Notes: generated from the sequence alone by a model not told the origin. 64,000 nt of DNA from Liolophura sinensis (GCF_032854445.1 NC_088300.1:61604984-61668983), one strand, 5' to 3'. Counted from the stretch's first letter, positions 45,105 through 57,535 are shown. Program-made: numbers and translations.

Positions 45105-47318
45105 CTGTAGGTCGAAGGCGAAGACTGAGACCTAAAATTTGCAAGTTTTTAAGTTGTAAGTAAGTTTGTAAGTTTATATTCAAGGTCGAAGACGAAGCCT
45201 GAGACTTAAAATTTGTAAACTCTTGATGTCAAACTACCGATAGACTACCCTGACGCGAACATTAATTTCTATTACCTTGGTAGCAGCAAAATGTTTTCGT
45301 AATTATAACAAAAACGCCATTGCGGTATAGATTAACAGCAAAAAATGCTCCCACTTTTCCCTAGACGTTGTTTTCGTCCAACCTAACGTTCTAAAGGGGC
45401 GTGACCTAATCCTGGACGAAACCATGATGTGTTTTACGATGCGATGCTAAATATTACGGACGTGCTTCACGACTAGGATAGAATAAAAAAAGAATACGTT
45501 TGTTTCTCGAAAACAATTGCGCCTATAAAATATAGCACTATAAAATAAAATATCTGCAGGGTTGCTTTCATATTATCCTGCTTTCAGCTAAGACGCTGTT
45601 ATCAGGGTAGGCTTCGGTGAGACAGGCACTGTGCCGGGGGAGGCGCTCGTTGCTGGCAGCGAAAGTTCAGGCAGGTCAAAAGATTTCCCAAACTCAGTTT
45701 GACAGCGGTAAAGCAGCTGGAAACCTCTGGCATCAGACCAACGACAACAAAAGCAGCAAGTTCAACTCTTTAAACGTAATCAAAGTTTGACTTACGTATG
45801 AAAAAAAATAATTGAAACACACACAAAACTAGGATAACACTAGTTTGATACTGAACTTGTGTAAATGCTTTGCGGTCGTGTTGTATTCTGTATCAAATTT
45901 ATAAAAACTGGGTAACGAATGCTGAAATAATGGAACGCTTCAGTTCACATTTTCAATTCAATGTTAATTTCTCAACATATGTTGATAAATAACAAAACAA
46001 TATAAGCATCATAGATATGTGTTTATGCTTATTATAAGTAAGCAAATAAATATATTATAATTTACATGTTCAAGTTATCATGAGGATAAATATGATTTGC
46101 GTTTATAGTATTGTGAAATACAATGGATGTCTATCTATTTATAATGATGCAATCAGTACAACGTTATATGTACATTAAACCAGCCCCTTGCACATGTTTC
46201 ACACAGTACGCCGTACCAGAGTTGTGACGTAAAATATACGCGTCACACTCATGCATAAAGGTCACATGATGTACCCATTTTGAAAATCTGGGTCAACGGC
46301 AATATGTTCGCGGCAATTAGACAATAGCGTTTGCGTAGAGAAAACATGGACAAACGGACTGAACATTGTGAAAAAAACAAACAACAGTTTAACACGGATA
46401 AACATCAGACAAGGATTGAGAGTTAAAAAGGACGATCTGCAGCCAGTCCACTATCCTGAGGATGTGAAGTTGATAAGAACTGTACTGTTATTTATTGTTG
46501 CATTGTTGAACAACCCTCCGAAACTTTGAGGCGTAACTGAAAACTGGGATTTTGCCCTTTGGATGGTATTGCCGCTGTAACGTGTAACATTACAGTCGAC
46601 AGCATCGGGCATTTGCACTGGGAGTGGCTTGACCGACATGGGAGTATTCTCAACGGCATTTTCACTTTCAGCACTTTCTGATAACGCACTTGAACGATGC
46701 AGGATATTGCTGATTTCACGGCGTTTTGAAACGGACTGTTTGGTGACATAACTCCGTACACTAGACTCATTGCGGTGGCCCGTCACAGACATAACGTCCA
46801 TCACAGAAACCCCGGCCATCAGCAAGAACTGTGGCTGTCGTAGCCCTGACGCAGTAACGATGGCTAAGTTTTGCATCGCGGGAAATATAAGACATCATGG
46901 ATCCGATCGTTTTGTGACCCATTGGCTGATTGCCATACCATGGTTATTGTCAACTGGGACGTTTAGGAGAGGCCGCTGAAAGAAAGACTCGCAGGTGATA
47001 GAATATCTCTTATTGTGTAGCATTCAAACGTCCCTATGAGCTTAAAAACATCTGTAACCTGATACTTCCCTCCTTTAAAACAAACGGTCGGTCCGACAGT
47101 TAAAAATAGCCATTTTGTTTCCTTGTTTATATTTGTTGTCTGCTTTATTCAGTGTAAACAACAACCTCCATCCACCCATAGAACCACAATGCACCCGTCC
47201 AGAAGTCAAACGCTTCTCTCTCGTGATTTGGGCATCTAACGACTCAGATAATGTACACTTGGCACAATGCCAAGCAGTGCGTTGTATGTAATAAAAAGGA
47301 ATTGAAGGGTAATAGAAT
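45105..47318. mobile_element. 2.2 kb insertion private to copy 2 (contains recombinase fragment)
   Basis: Copy 1 runs directly from the tttaaactatt segment (about 37918) to cagcgtagtgatctg (37928). In copy 2 the corresponding parts are separated by about 2.2 kb ending at cagggtagtgatctg (47318-47333). A pair of 36-bp direct repeats (aggtcgaaggcgaagactga, 45108; aggtcgaagacgaagcctga, 45184) lies at its left edge. It may be the remains of the element that carried the recombinase. Confidence 0.5.
46451..47020 (-). pseudogene. Frameshifted tyrosine recombinase fragment, Crypton-like/DUF3504 family
   Basis: Read leftward from about 47020, three frames join into one recognisable protein. They are CESFFQRPLLNVPVDNN, then WYGNQPMGHKTIGSMM and SRDAKLSHRYCVRATTATVL, then GVSVMDVMSVTGHRNESSVR followed by SYV. 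Retained are the second-box Arg (VRATT), the GHR His and the putative nucleophile Tyr (RSY). The His of the H-x-x-R motif is lost, apparently with a small in-frame deletion before CVR near 46853. Frameshifts lie near 46940 and 46816. The 46451-46876 frame ends with LFNNATINNSTVLINF, like C-terminal tails in this family. Only the C-terminal part of the enzyme is present. Confidence 0.8.
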
Positions 47319-47714
47319 ACAGGGTAGTGATCTGTATTCACTGATTGAATAAATTTACGATAGAGGCAAGCTCAGTGGTTAAACGGAATGTAATTCTTCT
47401 ATAGTTTTATATCGTGCCGGATTCTCGATGTATAACTCGTACGACAGAAAGCAAAAAAAAAAGAAAGCAAACACACTAGGACAATGTAATGTCATACTTT
47501 CATCGAATTCGTGATATAGTTAAAGCTATTTCTCTCTGGGTGTGGAAAGCCACGTTAACACCAAAACAACGAAACCACAATTTGAAACCTCTTATTGGGT
47601 GATTTGAAAACAGGGATATAAGGCTTACTACTCTTCGCCAACCAGGAAATGAAAAAATAAGTATTCTTGGTGAGTAATTTGACAAGAAACGGGGCTGTTG
47701 AATTTTGATTTCAG

Positions 47715-47972
47715 AAGATTTTTCATGGAAGCACACGGCAGTTAGCAGCCAACTACATAATTAGCCAATCGATCATTCTGGCAGACAAGAAGTACTTGAG
47801 AATGACGCAAGACTTCCGGCCCGGCTTTGATCTTCCACTAACTCAGCCAATCATCGATCAGTATAATGACTGTGTCGTCTGCCAGAGATGTCTTCCCAAA
47901 CGGCCTCTGATCAGTTCTGCCGAGACGGTCGTCCCTTCCTCCGGTGTGGCCTCCGGAAGATTGATCACGTGA
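47715..47972 (+). CDS. Candidate terminal exon, 85 residues, CxxC motif
   Basis: The acceptor gttgaattttgatttcag ends at 47714. The frame starts KIFHGSTRQLAANYIISQSI and includes NDCVVCQRCLPKRPL, ending TGA at 47970-47972. The first ATG is 29 codons in. The HGSTRQL...CVVCQR arrangement loosely recalls zinc-binding domains of retroelement integrases, but the His-to-Cys spacing is too long for confidence. It begins where copy 2 of the duplication ends. A 62-codon minus frame overlaps. Confidence 0.3.
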   Translation, partial: KIFHGSTRQLAANYIISQSIILADKKYLRMTQDFRPGFDLPLTQPIIDQYNDCVVCQRCLPKRPLISSAETVVPSSGVASGRLIT

Positions 47973-49396
47973 CAATCTATAGACTATTCTCAACTTCTCT
48001 GAAGCAGACAAATTAACCGATGCCACATGATCGTGTAAATTTACACAGTTCGCTTCAACCGGGTAGTTAAAGGACTTCCGATCCGGATTGTGTGTGCTGA
48101 AGATCTATAAAACACTTACGATCAGTCTAAATCAGTTGTCTAGGTATTTCACTATGGTATTTTCTGACGGAGAAGAGCCACAGCAAGGGCGATAATTACC
48201 CGAATGATTGATGTAGTAGGTCATCAGGACGGCAAAGGAGGTCGTGTGCAATAGTCTGCCTTTGACTTGTACTACAACGTTCATTGCCAAGACACGTACT
48301 AAACTTCGAAAACCTGTGACCTCGTAATACGGGCTTTCAAGAATACCCTTGCGTCAAGACTCTCACTAACACGAGCCACGTACATATACATTCCGACAGA
48401 ATCTGGAGTTCACGCCATGTAGCTTAAGTAAATCCAGGACATAATTAATGTTGCTATGTTATCTAATAGCGAAAAAGTGCCTAAGTAAAACGGAACTGAT
48501 CTATGTGCTGCAGGCTAAAGATATATAACCATATCTATCTTGTTATTTTTATCTTGTTTTTATATTAGTGTTGAAATTAAAACAGAACTGAATTGAACTT
48601 AGTGCACTTCCTCATATATACCACCGTGCCGGATATTTGAGTAAAATTTTAACATATGTAAATAGTATTTGGGCCATAGATGTGTAATTACATCCTAGTT
48701 ATTATATATACGCCAACAATTTACTTCTGCGGTCAGAATTATATGCCATCAGTTTTCTGTTTGCTGTTGCGTGAGTGGAGATAGGCAACATGTAAAGCTC
48801 AGTCGAGGGTAATTATGTACGAATTTACACAAACCATTATTTCTTTGGCGTTTGCTGATGGATATCCTCTATTTCACTGCGAATGTGCTTTTTTTTTGCA
48901 GTTGTGATCTTGAGATGTGTGAAGGGTTTTAATATTTATCAAGCCTCCATAGTTAACTTAAGATGTATTCCAAGTTGGTTGTTAGGCACAAGGTGGGAAG
49001 CACAAGGTGTGAAGCTATACTTTGTCCAAAAGAGCTGTGCGTAGCATGCGTCCTTTGACGACATCGAGGATGTGCATGGCGCAACATTCACAACATACAG
49101 TGATGAACCGAAAAAGTATACCCATATATCCATATATATCTCTATTATTACATCGTGTGGGTGGGGAACTTGAACGTTGATAAAATAGGACTTTTGTGAT
49201 TATGGCAAGCATTGTTTGTGTAAACGTATTTAACACAGAAATGTAAGTCTATGGTCAGATATTTTATTGTCCATTGATAGCATGCAAATTCTTAGGCATC
49301 CTTGTTCAAGACCGAAAGAGTCGACATAAGTAAGTGAAGTCTGCGTTGTTCATTATCAAACACGATTAAGCGTATATACTTATTTTGGCTTTGATG
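47973..49396. other. No recognisable gene
   Basis: AT-rich. Minus frames at 48939-49236 overlap in two phases and have no motifs. Confidence 0.5.
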
Positions 49397-49490
49397 ATTT
49401 GATTGATAGATGTTTACTTCCGTGCTCAAGAATATTTCACTTACAGGTGTATAATTGACAGCTAAGTTCGTGGGCGAGAGAAACCAAAGT
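49397..49490 (-). mobile_element. SINE-1 fragment, degenerate
   Basis: ttgattgatagatgtttact, then ccgtgctcaagaatatttca, corresponds to the reversed SINE-1 3' end. The rest is decayed. Confidence 0.6.
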
Positions 49491-49998
49491 GTAAGGAGTA
49501 GACTCGTTACTTTACTTTAAACAGCACATCATTGGTGATTGATTCATTTGGTTATTGACTGTAAGCTTGTATAAATGTGGCTAGTTTTACGGTCTCAGAT
49601 TAGGAACTGGAGTCTCCGGAGTAAACCACTTATCTTTAAAAAGTTACTGAACACCATCGTACTGGTGAAAGACAAAGGATCTTCAACGAACTTTAGATTA
49701 CACATTCGTCAACCGTTTATTTGTCACCAAGGCCTCAGAAACAATAAGAATAAACTCTATATCAACATCCGGTGTTGAGCCTCGGTGTACTCAATCAACC
49801 CCTTTCTGTGTAGTTTCATGGTCACAATGGAAGTTTCCTCTATGATAACTATCCCTTAATGCCGTGCTGAGGAAAGTTTAAACTTTTTAGCTTTTCAATA
49901 GCGCCTGGTTTCTTCGTTCATTGCCCATGAGTTAAAAGTAAACCCAGTTATTAACGTTTTGTATTTATAATCCTGATCATCAATACGCTTATAATCAG

Positions 49999-50460
49999 TT
50001 GTTAATGTCGGCATGTGGAGCTGAGGTGAAAGCTTTCTTCAAAGGACTGAATAAAATAAGAGCGAAATTTCTTCATGCAATTAAAAATCTAAAAATAGAA
50101 GGGGAGATTAATGGTAAACACGTGCTTCAAAACGACCTGGAATGCACCTTTTTACCTCAGGCTAAGGAGAGTTTGCTAAAACGCTGCACTCAAACAGACG
50201 ATAGCCATAATGCCATACCTAAAGGAGAAAAATATCTGGCTGTTGTTCTCCTTGGTATCCTGTCTGTGTGAAGGATTTAACCTAATTGAAGAAGGATTTG
50301 AGAGGTTAGTTCAAAGCTTTAAGGAATTCCTCTAGGGAAAGCTGTCGATGTAACGTTCCCCGCAGCCCGAAGACTGTCAGGGATTTTTGCAAGACACAGA
50401 AGAGATATCTTAGCGTCTAGCGAGGACATAGACGCAAGGTTTTTTCCATGTCGACTTTAA
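49999..50460 (+). pseudogene. Candidate decayed gene, first segments, unit A
   Basis: An acceptor-like cttataatcag precedes a 90-codon frame (TTG at 49999, first ATG at 50005: MSACGAEVKAFFKGLNKIRA), ending at TGA 50269-50271. Two more open segments in other phases follow: EGFNLIEEGFERLVQSFKEF (to 50334), then PAARRLSGIFARHRRDILAS (to 50460). The first two segments recur in unit B, but the third is broken there by deletions. The first frame differs from B at nine bases, eight altering residues, so there is no sign of protein constraint. Lys/Leu-rich helices are likely. Family unknown. Confidence 0.25.
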
Positions 50461-50915
50461 GTAGCACATCAACCACATGTTAAACTTTAATACGCTCTCC
50501 CTGAGTAAACCTATAATTCCGGTGTATTGTGCAGAGCCAGCAGCCACTGCAGCATTGTCTTTTTTCTCACTGGAGTCAGCTTAAGCCTCAATGAAATTGC
50601 ACATTCAGTTTGACTAGAGCCAAGGGGTTTGGATGCATCTGTTTGGTTAAAAATTTAACAAAATTGCACTTACTATTTTAGCTGATTGATCCATTCTTTG
50701 GAGTAAGTAGCCCATGCAACTATATGTCAACACCAACTTGATAAACCAGATCTGTACTCTGGACAGTCTGGATATATTCATTGTGCTGTCCAAATGTAAC
50801 GAAATGTTCATGACACCAGACATTCGGCACCATTTAGCGGCAGTATACTAGGATTGACACCAGACAGACCAAGTTGCCATTTGTCTCTCTGGTATCTGCA
50901 ATATCTTGTCTGCAG

Positions 50916-51430
50916 CAGTCATGAGAAAAATATCCACAGGGGACGAACAGGGGAAGAATATCACAGACTTTGACTACAGAAGGTGTCAGCAGAGAGGGTT
51001 TTAATAGCTTAGCTCTCACGTGTATATTTCTGCGACCTGTGATTTATTAGATTATCGTCGGAGACAAGTTTGTTTGAGTGGTTACACTACACAGCTTTCC
51101 AAGAATTTGTAAAGCTCGCCCTGTCTGAAAAGTTATGGAAATTCACAGCACGTTAAAGGCAAGAAAGAAGGGGCAAAGGGCATGTTGTCTGCAGTTCACA
51201 ATACTTAACACTAGCAAAACAAATATATGATGGAACTATGGCAGACCTTAATTGAAGGCGAAAATCCATATATATCTAGACGTGCTCTGGAATGTATTGA
51301 ACAAAATGTGAATATGGTTTCATCTAACGTTTTGCAGAACAATGGTTTAACATATGGTTTTCTCAGCATAGATTCTATATCACACAGACTGTGTTGTCTA
51401 ATTTGTATGATTAGGGCTGCAGGAAAATGA
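50916..51430 (+). pseudogene. Candidate decayed gene, later segments, unit A
   Basis: An acceptor (atatcttgtctgcag, ending 50915) precedes a short segment reading MRKISTGDEQGKNITDFDYR. After a second acceptor-like tgatttattag (ending 51052) comes SLFEWLHYTAFQEFVKLAL. Here unit A loses 5 bp relative to B near 51120 and gains 5 bp near 51208, so the frame is displaced between them. A 67-codon frame (51227-51430, ending CLICMIRAAGK) closes the region. All segments recur in unit B. Function unknown. Confidence 0.25.
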
Positions 51431-53054
51431 AGCGACATGGAGCACAGTAAAAGCTTGGCCTTTACAAGCTGAGCTCTGAAATTACTCGCCTTTTATCTGG
51501 ATCAAAGTTCATAATATTTAAACATCAAAAGGACTGATGCAATCCGTAAGCTGTGGATAAAATCGGCATTGCTATTAACGTGATCATGGTATTGATCCTT
51601 CTTTTTGATCATTTTTGCTGTCGTGTTTTACGACTGTTCAGATAAGTTGTTCCAAGTCCTGTTTGCCCGATGTCGATGTCATTAACATGAAAATGTAATT
51701 ACAAGAAACATTGCATCATTGCGAGGAAAGGGATATACACTGATTAAGTCGACTGGGGAAGTAAGTGCAGATAGCGGTGAATTTCCGGCACAGGTGTAAT
51801 TTCCACTGGCTAATGGCGGTGTTGAATCGTAATACTTAACACTTCCAAACCAAAGAGATAATAATCAGAGAGCTAATTGTGATATTAAATCTGAATGGCA
51901 AATACTTCTCATCTACAGTGATCAAATATTAGTTGCCTAATGATACTGTATTGAATCCTATTGAGGAACATATCTCAGTCACAGAGATGAAGGCCCCATT
52001 GGGAACCAAACACACCAAAACTCCCACAGCTGTCTTGTGGTGTTGCTTTCTGTTGAGAAGTACTCGGCAACTTATCAGACGAAAACCCCGTCAAGTATAG
52101 ACTGTGGTGCTCAATTCCGTTGTGAAACATTCCCCATCCATAGAAACAGAAAACCCTATAATTAATTAATGACTATAAATGATGGTGTTACATTCTTTTC
52201 AGAAACATTCCACAAACACATCGGGCCACAGTTATCATATATTTGAGTTTTTCAACCCCAGTGGAGACCATTTCTCAACTAGATAGGTTGGATTTTGAAC
52301 TCTAATGTCTAATGGTTACAGCTGTGATGTTCAATACGCATAAAGATGAATTTCTCATCCTGATCCTAAATATTAAACACATGGAAATAGAACTTTGTTG
52401 GCGTTATATGAGGATTGGACGTCGAAAGTTGTTAAACCTTAGTCTTCAATGAAAGTAATTTTTGTAAGATGCTAAACTAAATATTCTTTGCTTCTCTATT
52501 TCAACATCAGCTACTTTACTTAAGTACGCTCTATAATGAGGTCTGAGTGGAAAATCGCACTGGAGAGACCACATCTGACCCAAAGTTGACAACGTACCGG
52601 AAACATTTTGCTTCTCTCCGGATAAGAGTAATCTTAAGAACCGCATTTCTTGAAGGTATTGCTATTGTACCCAATGCGGAATCATCCCGTTGTAATTCGG
52701 ACCAAAAAGCTGAGCAGTCTTTTGTTCATTCCTTGGCCTTGGCGATGATTATTTGTGGGTAAACTGGTAACGTACAGTACTGATTTACATGTAATAAAGG
52801 AGAACAATGGTCAGCCCTAGACGCCATTACGCGTTCAAAGGCACCCGATTATTACCAGGTTCTTATATTCTTCGTTTTAATCCACGTTTACAAGAGGTTT
52901 AGAACCCAGTTTATGCTGTAATCCTTGCATAAATATTTCCTGTAAATTACAGAAACCATTCTCTGTTTAAGAATACCATTTATACCGTTACATTACCAAC
53001 GTATGAGTGTACCTTGGAACCAGTTTAAAAGAGAATCCACGAAGCTACAACATT

Positions 53055-53307
53055 TATTTATTTATTTATCTGATTGGTGTTTTACGCCGCACTCAAGAAT
53101 ATTTCACTTATGCAAGAGCTGCCAGCATTATGGTGAGAGGAAAGCAGGCACAGCCCGAGGGAAACCCACGACCATCCGAACGTTGCTGGCAGAGCTTCCT
53201 GCGTATAGCCGGAGAGGAAGCCAGCATGAACTGGACTTGAGCTTATATCGACCACATTAGTGAGAGGCTCCTGGGTCATTATCCTGGGCCAGCGCGCTAA
53301 GCAACTG
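53055..53307 (-). mobile_element. SINE-1, near full length, private to unit A
   Basis: Runs from the attta-type tail through the full body to a tRNA head (gcgcgctaagcaactgagc). Target duplications agctacaacatt at 53043-53054 and 53308-53319. Unit B has the empty site (atgctacagcaataaatgta, near 59907). Confidence 0.95.
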
Positions 53308-56300
53308 AGCTACAACATTAAATGTTATGTTTGTTAATTGAGATCAGAGTTAAGTTTTAGGATAATGGGCACAAAAATTCTAATTTTGCCAATGATAATG
53401 ATTAAACAGGTGTAAGAAGAGCCGAATCCGACTCTTAAAACCAGCCATGTCTGCTAATTGAAGCTGTGAGGAATTATGTAAGTTCCAATTTAGTATTCAG
53501 TCTGATGCCGTCGTGCTTTATTGGATTAATGTCCGATCCTGGCACTTAGAGCGGAAATTGATTTGAGAATTAATAAATGTGTGTAATCACAGTGGAATTG
53601 TTTTTATGACGTTTGTGTGATTTCATGCAGAGAAACACAGCCATTATCGATCTGCGCAATGAGACCCCACTTTTAGTTGACATATGAGTATTTTTTTTCT
53701 TTTTTTTTTATTATCGTCTTGCGTCAGTCTCCTTTGACTGTACCAGTACGTGATGTATATTTCTTGTGAATCGATCTGTTTTAGGTGATATTTTGGGAAT
53801 AAATCCCTCCATCTAGAGGTCAAAAACAAAGTGGTTACACGCCAGATTTCTCTGAAAATTTTCTCTCAGTATTAAAAAAAAAGAAACATCTATGTTTAAG
53901 GCTAACATCATGTTATAGGTGTTATAATTGGTAACTCTAGCAAACCTTTGGTCCTTACGCTACCCATATACTAAATAATCGTCTGATGGAATGGGTCCTT
54001 TAGGGTGACGCGTACATTCGTGAAAACACAAACAGGTGCTGGAGACAGCCACAGAAAGGCTTTTCTCTCAGACGAATAAGACAAGACTGAATCAGGAGAT
54101 TGTCCGAGACATCAGGGAACAAAAAGGAGGAGTAATGTACGTCAGACAACACTGTGGGCGCACCTGGAGAATTCTGTGCGTATTTTCGCATTGTTTGATG
54201 TCATTTAGATTAACAAATAAATAGATGGGAAATATTTTCAGATCGTATACGTGCTCTTAATTAATAGATTACTCAGTTATACTTAGATGTTGCTCTCTTG
54301 TATAGAGGAAAGAGATAATGTCTTGAGGTCTTAATTAGTCAAATCGTACCCACTGAGTGACCTTTGTGAATTGCGTATGCACCGAACAACCAATAGCGGA
54401 AGCCGTATAACTACATGCAGGAATTGGTAGATGTATATGATGCGGTTTTAACCACGTTGCTATTTATACCTATGCTACAAGTTGACATACTTTAACTACA
54501 GCTTTGGAGCCGGGTTTCCAAACTTCGCCTGGACGTAACCACGGTGTTAGCTTCATGCCTGTATTACTTTCTGGCTGCCATGTTGGTTGCGTGCGGTCAG
54601 GTGTTTTACATAATATGCTCGAGTGTAGAAATGGTAGAATGTTTTACAATAGCCACAAAGGGTTTGTTTCTCCGAAAGCAAAGAAATTCCGGTCATGCGC
54701 ACACAAAACCACTATCTCGCTTATTATTAGCGAGTTGAAGAGAATGAAGAGAATAGCTAGGTGACGTGATCACTCTTCCTGGTTAGGACTCGGAGTACTA
54801 GACAAGCGTGTGAGTTGACCTCTACAGTCTAAGGTTGCCACAGGGGATCTCCAGGGTCATCGGTCGTCGTTTTCCGGTATCTGACTGTGTTATCTTAGTA
54901 TGTCTTTGTATACATATTATTGTCAAGGGTTCTTTTATCTGGTTGGACACAGTTAGGGATTCAGGTTAGTTGTACTTTACAATCTTTGGGGTGATCCAGT
55001 CTTTAATTTGTTGAATGGAACCAGCCTGGGACTGCACAAACGAGCGTCTGCATAGCCCAAATTTGAGAAAGGTGGAATATACAACTTCCGTATCCAAGGC
55101 CTGTTAGAATGTTATATTATATATTATAGTATATTTGTGTATAGATGATATTGTTCAGGTTGCTTGTAACTTAATAATTTAATAGTTATCCTGACTTTGA
55201 TTATTTGAATAAAATGACGTTGGTCTCCATCAATCAACGGCCTTACGACCCACTGTCACCAAGGGTCCAAAGCGAGAGCCGTGAGATATACCAATCGCAT
55301 GCCCAAGGCCGGTTAGAATGCTATTTTATTCCGTCTTATCTAAATGACGTTTTTATCATCCAGTCCCAATCTCTCATTCTTTCTATGTAGGTAATGTCGG
55401 TAATCCCCATACCTGACGATCTCAATGCTGCTCGACTGAACTTCATGCTTTACATTTATAGATCATAAGGAGCAAGTTTTACGGTTATTTAATGCAAGAA
55501 TATTACACGATTTATAACATTATTCAGGCATTAATACAAACATTAATCAAACATTAAGCCCGGCAGACCCGACATGATTCCGTCTATCCCTAGTTACCTC
55601 ATGAATAAGGTTCCGCTCTGAGAAAGTTGTCCCAGGAGATAGACATACTTGGGTTCCTAATTAAAGGAATATATGCATATAACAACAGCCTATGCATATA
55701 CATGTCGTGCCTGTCTTAAATGAAAAAGTATTTGGGATGAAAATGTAGTATTTTTACGGTGTAGCCCATGCAACATGACTTAACCAATTCTTTACTAATC
55801 AGATAGCTTCTTTAGCCCTGTAATAGGGATAGTTTCAATTTTGACATCGTAAATTATCCTTACTTCGACAGCATTATATCGAAGGGTCCTGCAAATTGCG
55901 TGAACATATTGTACACGGCTTGTTGGCATTTGTCCCGTGTGTTGTGTGACAATTTCAGTCAACGTCATAAATTATAACTGCGAAAACTAGTGTATCAAGG
56001 TTATTCCATCAAAGGCCTTCAATCCAATTTCCTTAAGTATAAATCCCTTGTAAGTAAATATGGACAGAGCGTTCTCTGGCCCTCTGTTCTATGATTGTAT
56101 CTAATTCTAATGTAACGAAGTATGTTCGTAGTTTATATACTTTCTGAGTTCTTTAGGGGGTTTGTGTTATAAATTATTTTGGGAATTGGCCTTGCGATTA
56201 TTGGCTTTAGATTACACAAGATTCGTCAACGGGCCTCAGAAACAAAGAGAATAAACTCTCTATCAACATCCGGTGTTGAGCTTTGGTTTACTCAATTAGC

Positions 56301-56506
56301 CCCTTTCTGTGTAGTGTCGTGGTCATACCGGAAATTTCCTCTAGGATTTCTATGGCTTAATGCCGCGCTGAGGAAAGTTTAAACTTTTAAGCTTTTCAAT
56401 AGCGCCTGGTTTCTTCGTTCATTGCCCATGAGTTAAAAGTAAACCCAGTTATTAACGTTTTGTATTTATAATAGTGATCATGCCGACATAATACGCTTAT
56501 AATCAG

Positions 56507-56850
56507 TTGTTAATGTCAGCATGTGGAGCTGAGGTGAAAGCTTTCTTCAAAGGACTGAATAAAATAAGAGCGAAATTTCTTCATGCAATTAAAAATCTAA
56601 AAATAGAAGGGGAGATTAATGGTAAACACGTGATTGAAAACGACCTGAAATGCACCTTTTTACCTCAGGCTAAGGAGAGTTCGCTAAAACGCTGCACTCA
56701 AACAGCCGATAGCCATAATGCCATACCTAAAGGAGAAAAATATCTGCCTGTTGTTCTCCTTAGTTTCCTGTCTGTGTGAAGGATTTAACCTAATTGAAGA
56801 AGGATTTGAGAGGTTAGTTCAAAGCGTTAAGGAATTCCTATAGGGAAGAC
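56507..56850 (+). pseudogene. Candidate decayed gene, first segments, unit B
   Basis: Counterpart of 49999-50334: a 90-codon frame ending at TGA 56777-56779, followed in another phase by EGFNLIEEGFERLVQS. The segment that follows in unit A is broken here by deletions and a poly-T run near 56886. Confidence 0.25.
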
Positions 56851-57234
56851 ATACATACTGTAACGTTCCCCACAGCCCGAAGACTCTTTTTTTTTTCAAG
56901 ACATCTTAGCGTCTAGCGAGGACATAGGCGCAAGTTTTATTCCATGTCGACTTTAAGAAGCACATCAACTACATGCTAAACCTTAATACGCTCTCCCTGA
57001 GTAAACCTATAATTCTGGTATATTGTGCAGAGCCTGCCACTTCGGCATTGTCTTTTTTCTCACTGAACTATATGTCAGCTTAAACATCACTGAAACTGCA
57101 CTTTCGGTTTGACTAGAGCCAAGGGGTTTGGATGCATCTGTCTGGTTAAAAATTTAACATGAAATTGGACTTACTAATTTAGCTGATTGATCCATTCTTT
57201 GGAGTAAGTAGCCCACACAACTATATGTAAACAC

Positions 57235-57373
57235 TTCCAGCAACCTGCTGATGGTCGTGGGTTTCCCCCGGGTTTCCACCCACCATAATGCTGGCCGCCC
57301 TCGTATAAGTAAAATATTCTTGAGCAAAGCGTAAAACACCAATCAAAAAAAAAATCAAACAATAAATAAACAA
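57235..57373 (+). mobile_element. SINE-1, 5' truncated, private to unit B
   Basis: ttccagcaacctgctgatgg to an aatcaaaaaaaaaatc and aataaataaac tail. Flanked by atatgtaaacac (57223-57234) and atatgtcaacac (57374-57385). Unit A has one uninterrupted atatgtcaacac near 50723. Confidence 0.95.
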
Positions 57374-57535
57374 ATATGTCAACACAGCCTTGATAAACCA
57401 GGTCTGCACTCTGGACAGGTGTAGAACTTGTATTTTGTACACGAACAGTATTACGCACAAGTATCTACACTAACGACCCGAAGAGGTAGATCCGGATTTC
57501 ATTTCCGAATCTAGTCATACCTATTAAACTTTAAA

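Larger units (their letters stand above)
38385..47720 (+). repeat. Older tandem segmental duplication, copy 2
   Basis: Direct-orientation partner of copy 1, starting near agttgtcatgaaaatttctg. Private changes: the SINE-1 at 39699, a deletion matching 37440-37815, and an insertion at about 45105-47318. The copies resume from tagtgatctg (37934 in copy 1, 47325 here) to acaagwaacgggg near 47690. Confidence 0.85.
49690..56200 (+). repeat. Younger tandem duplication, unit A
   Basis: Collinear with 56201 onward. Offsets are 6508 bp at 49999/56507, 7013 at 51227/58240, 6563 at 53634/60197 and 8108 near 55560/63668. They change exactly where SINEs or other insertions sit. Much of 51420-51900 versus 58430-58920 is about 97% identical by eye. 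Unit A has a private SINE at 53055 and about 165 bp (54060-54225) missing from B. Confidence 0.9.

Noticed and set aside
54036-54224. 62-codon plus frame in unit A
   Set aside because: The corresponding DNA is missing from unit B and there is no independent evidence for a gene.
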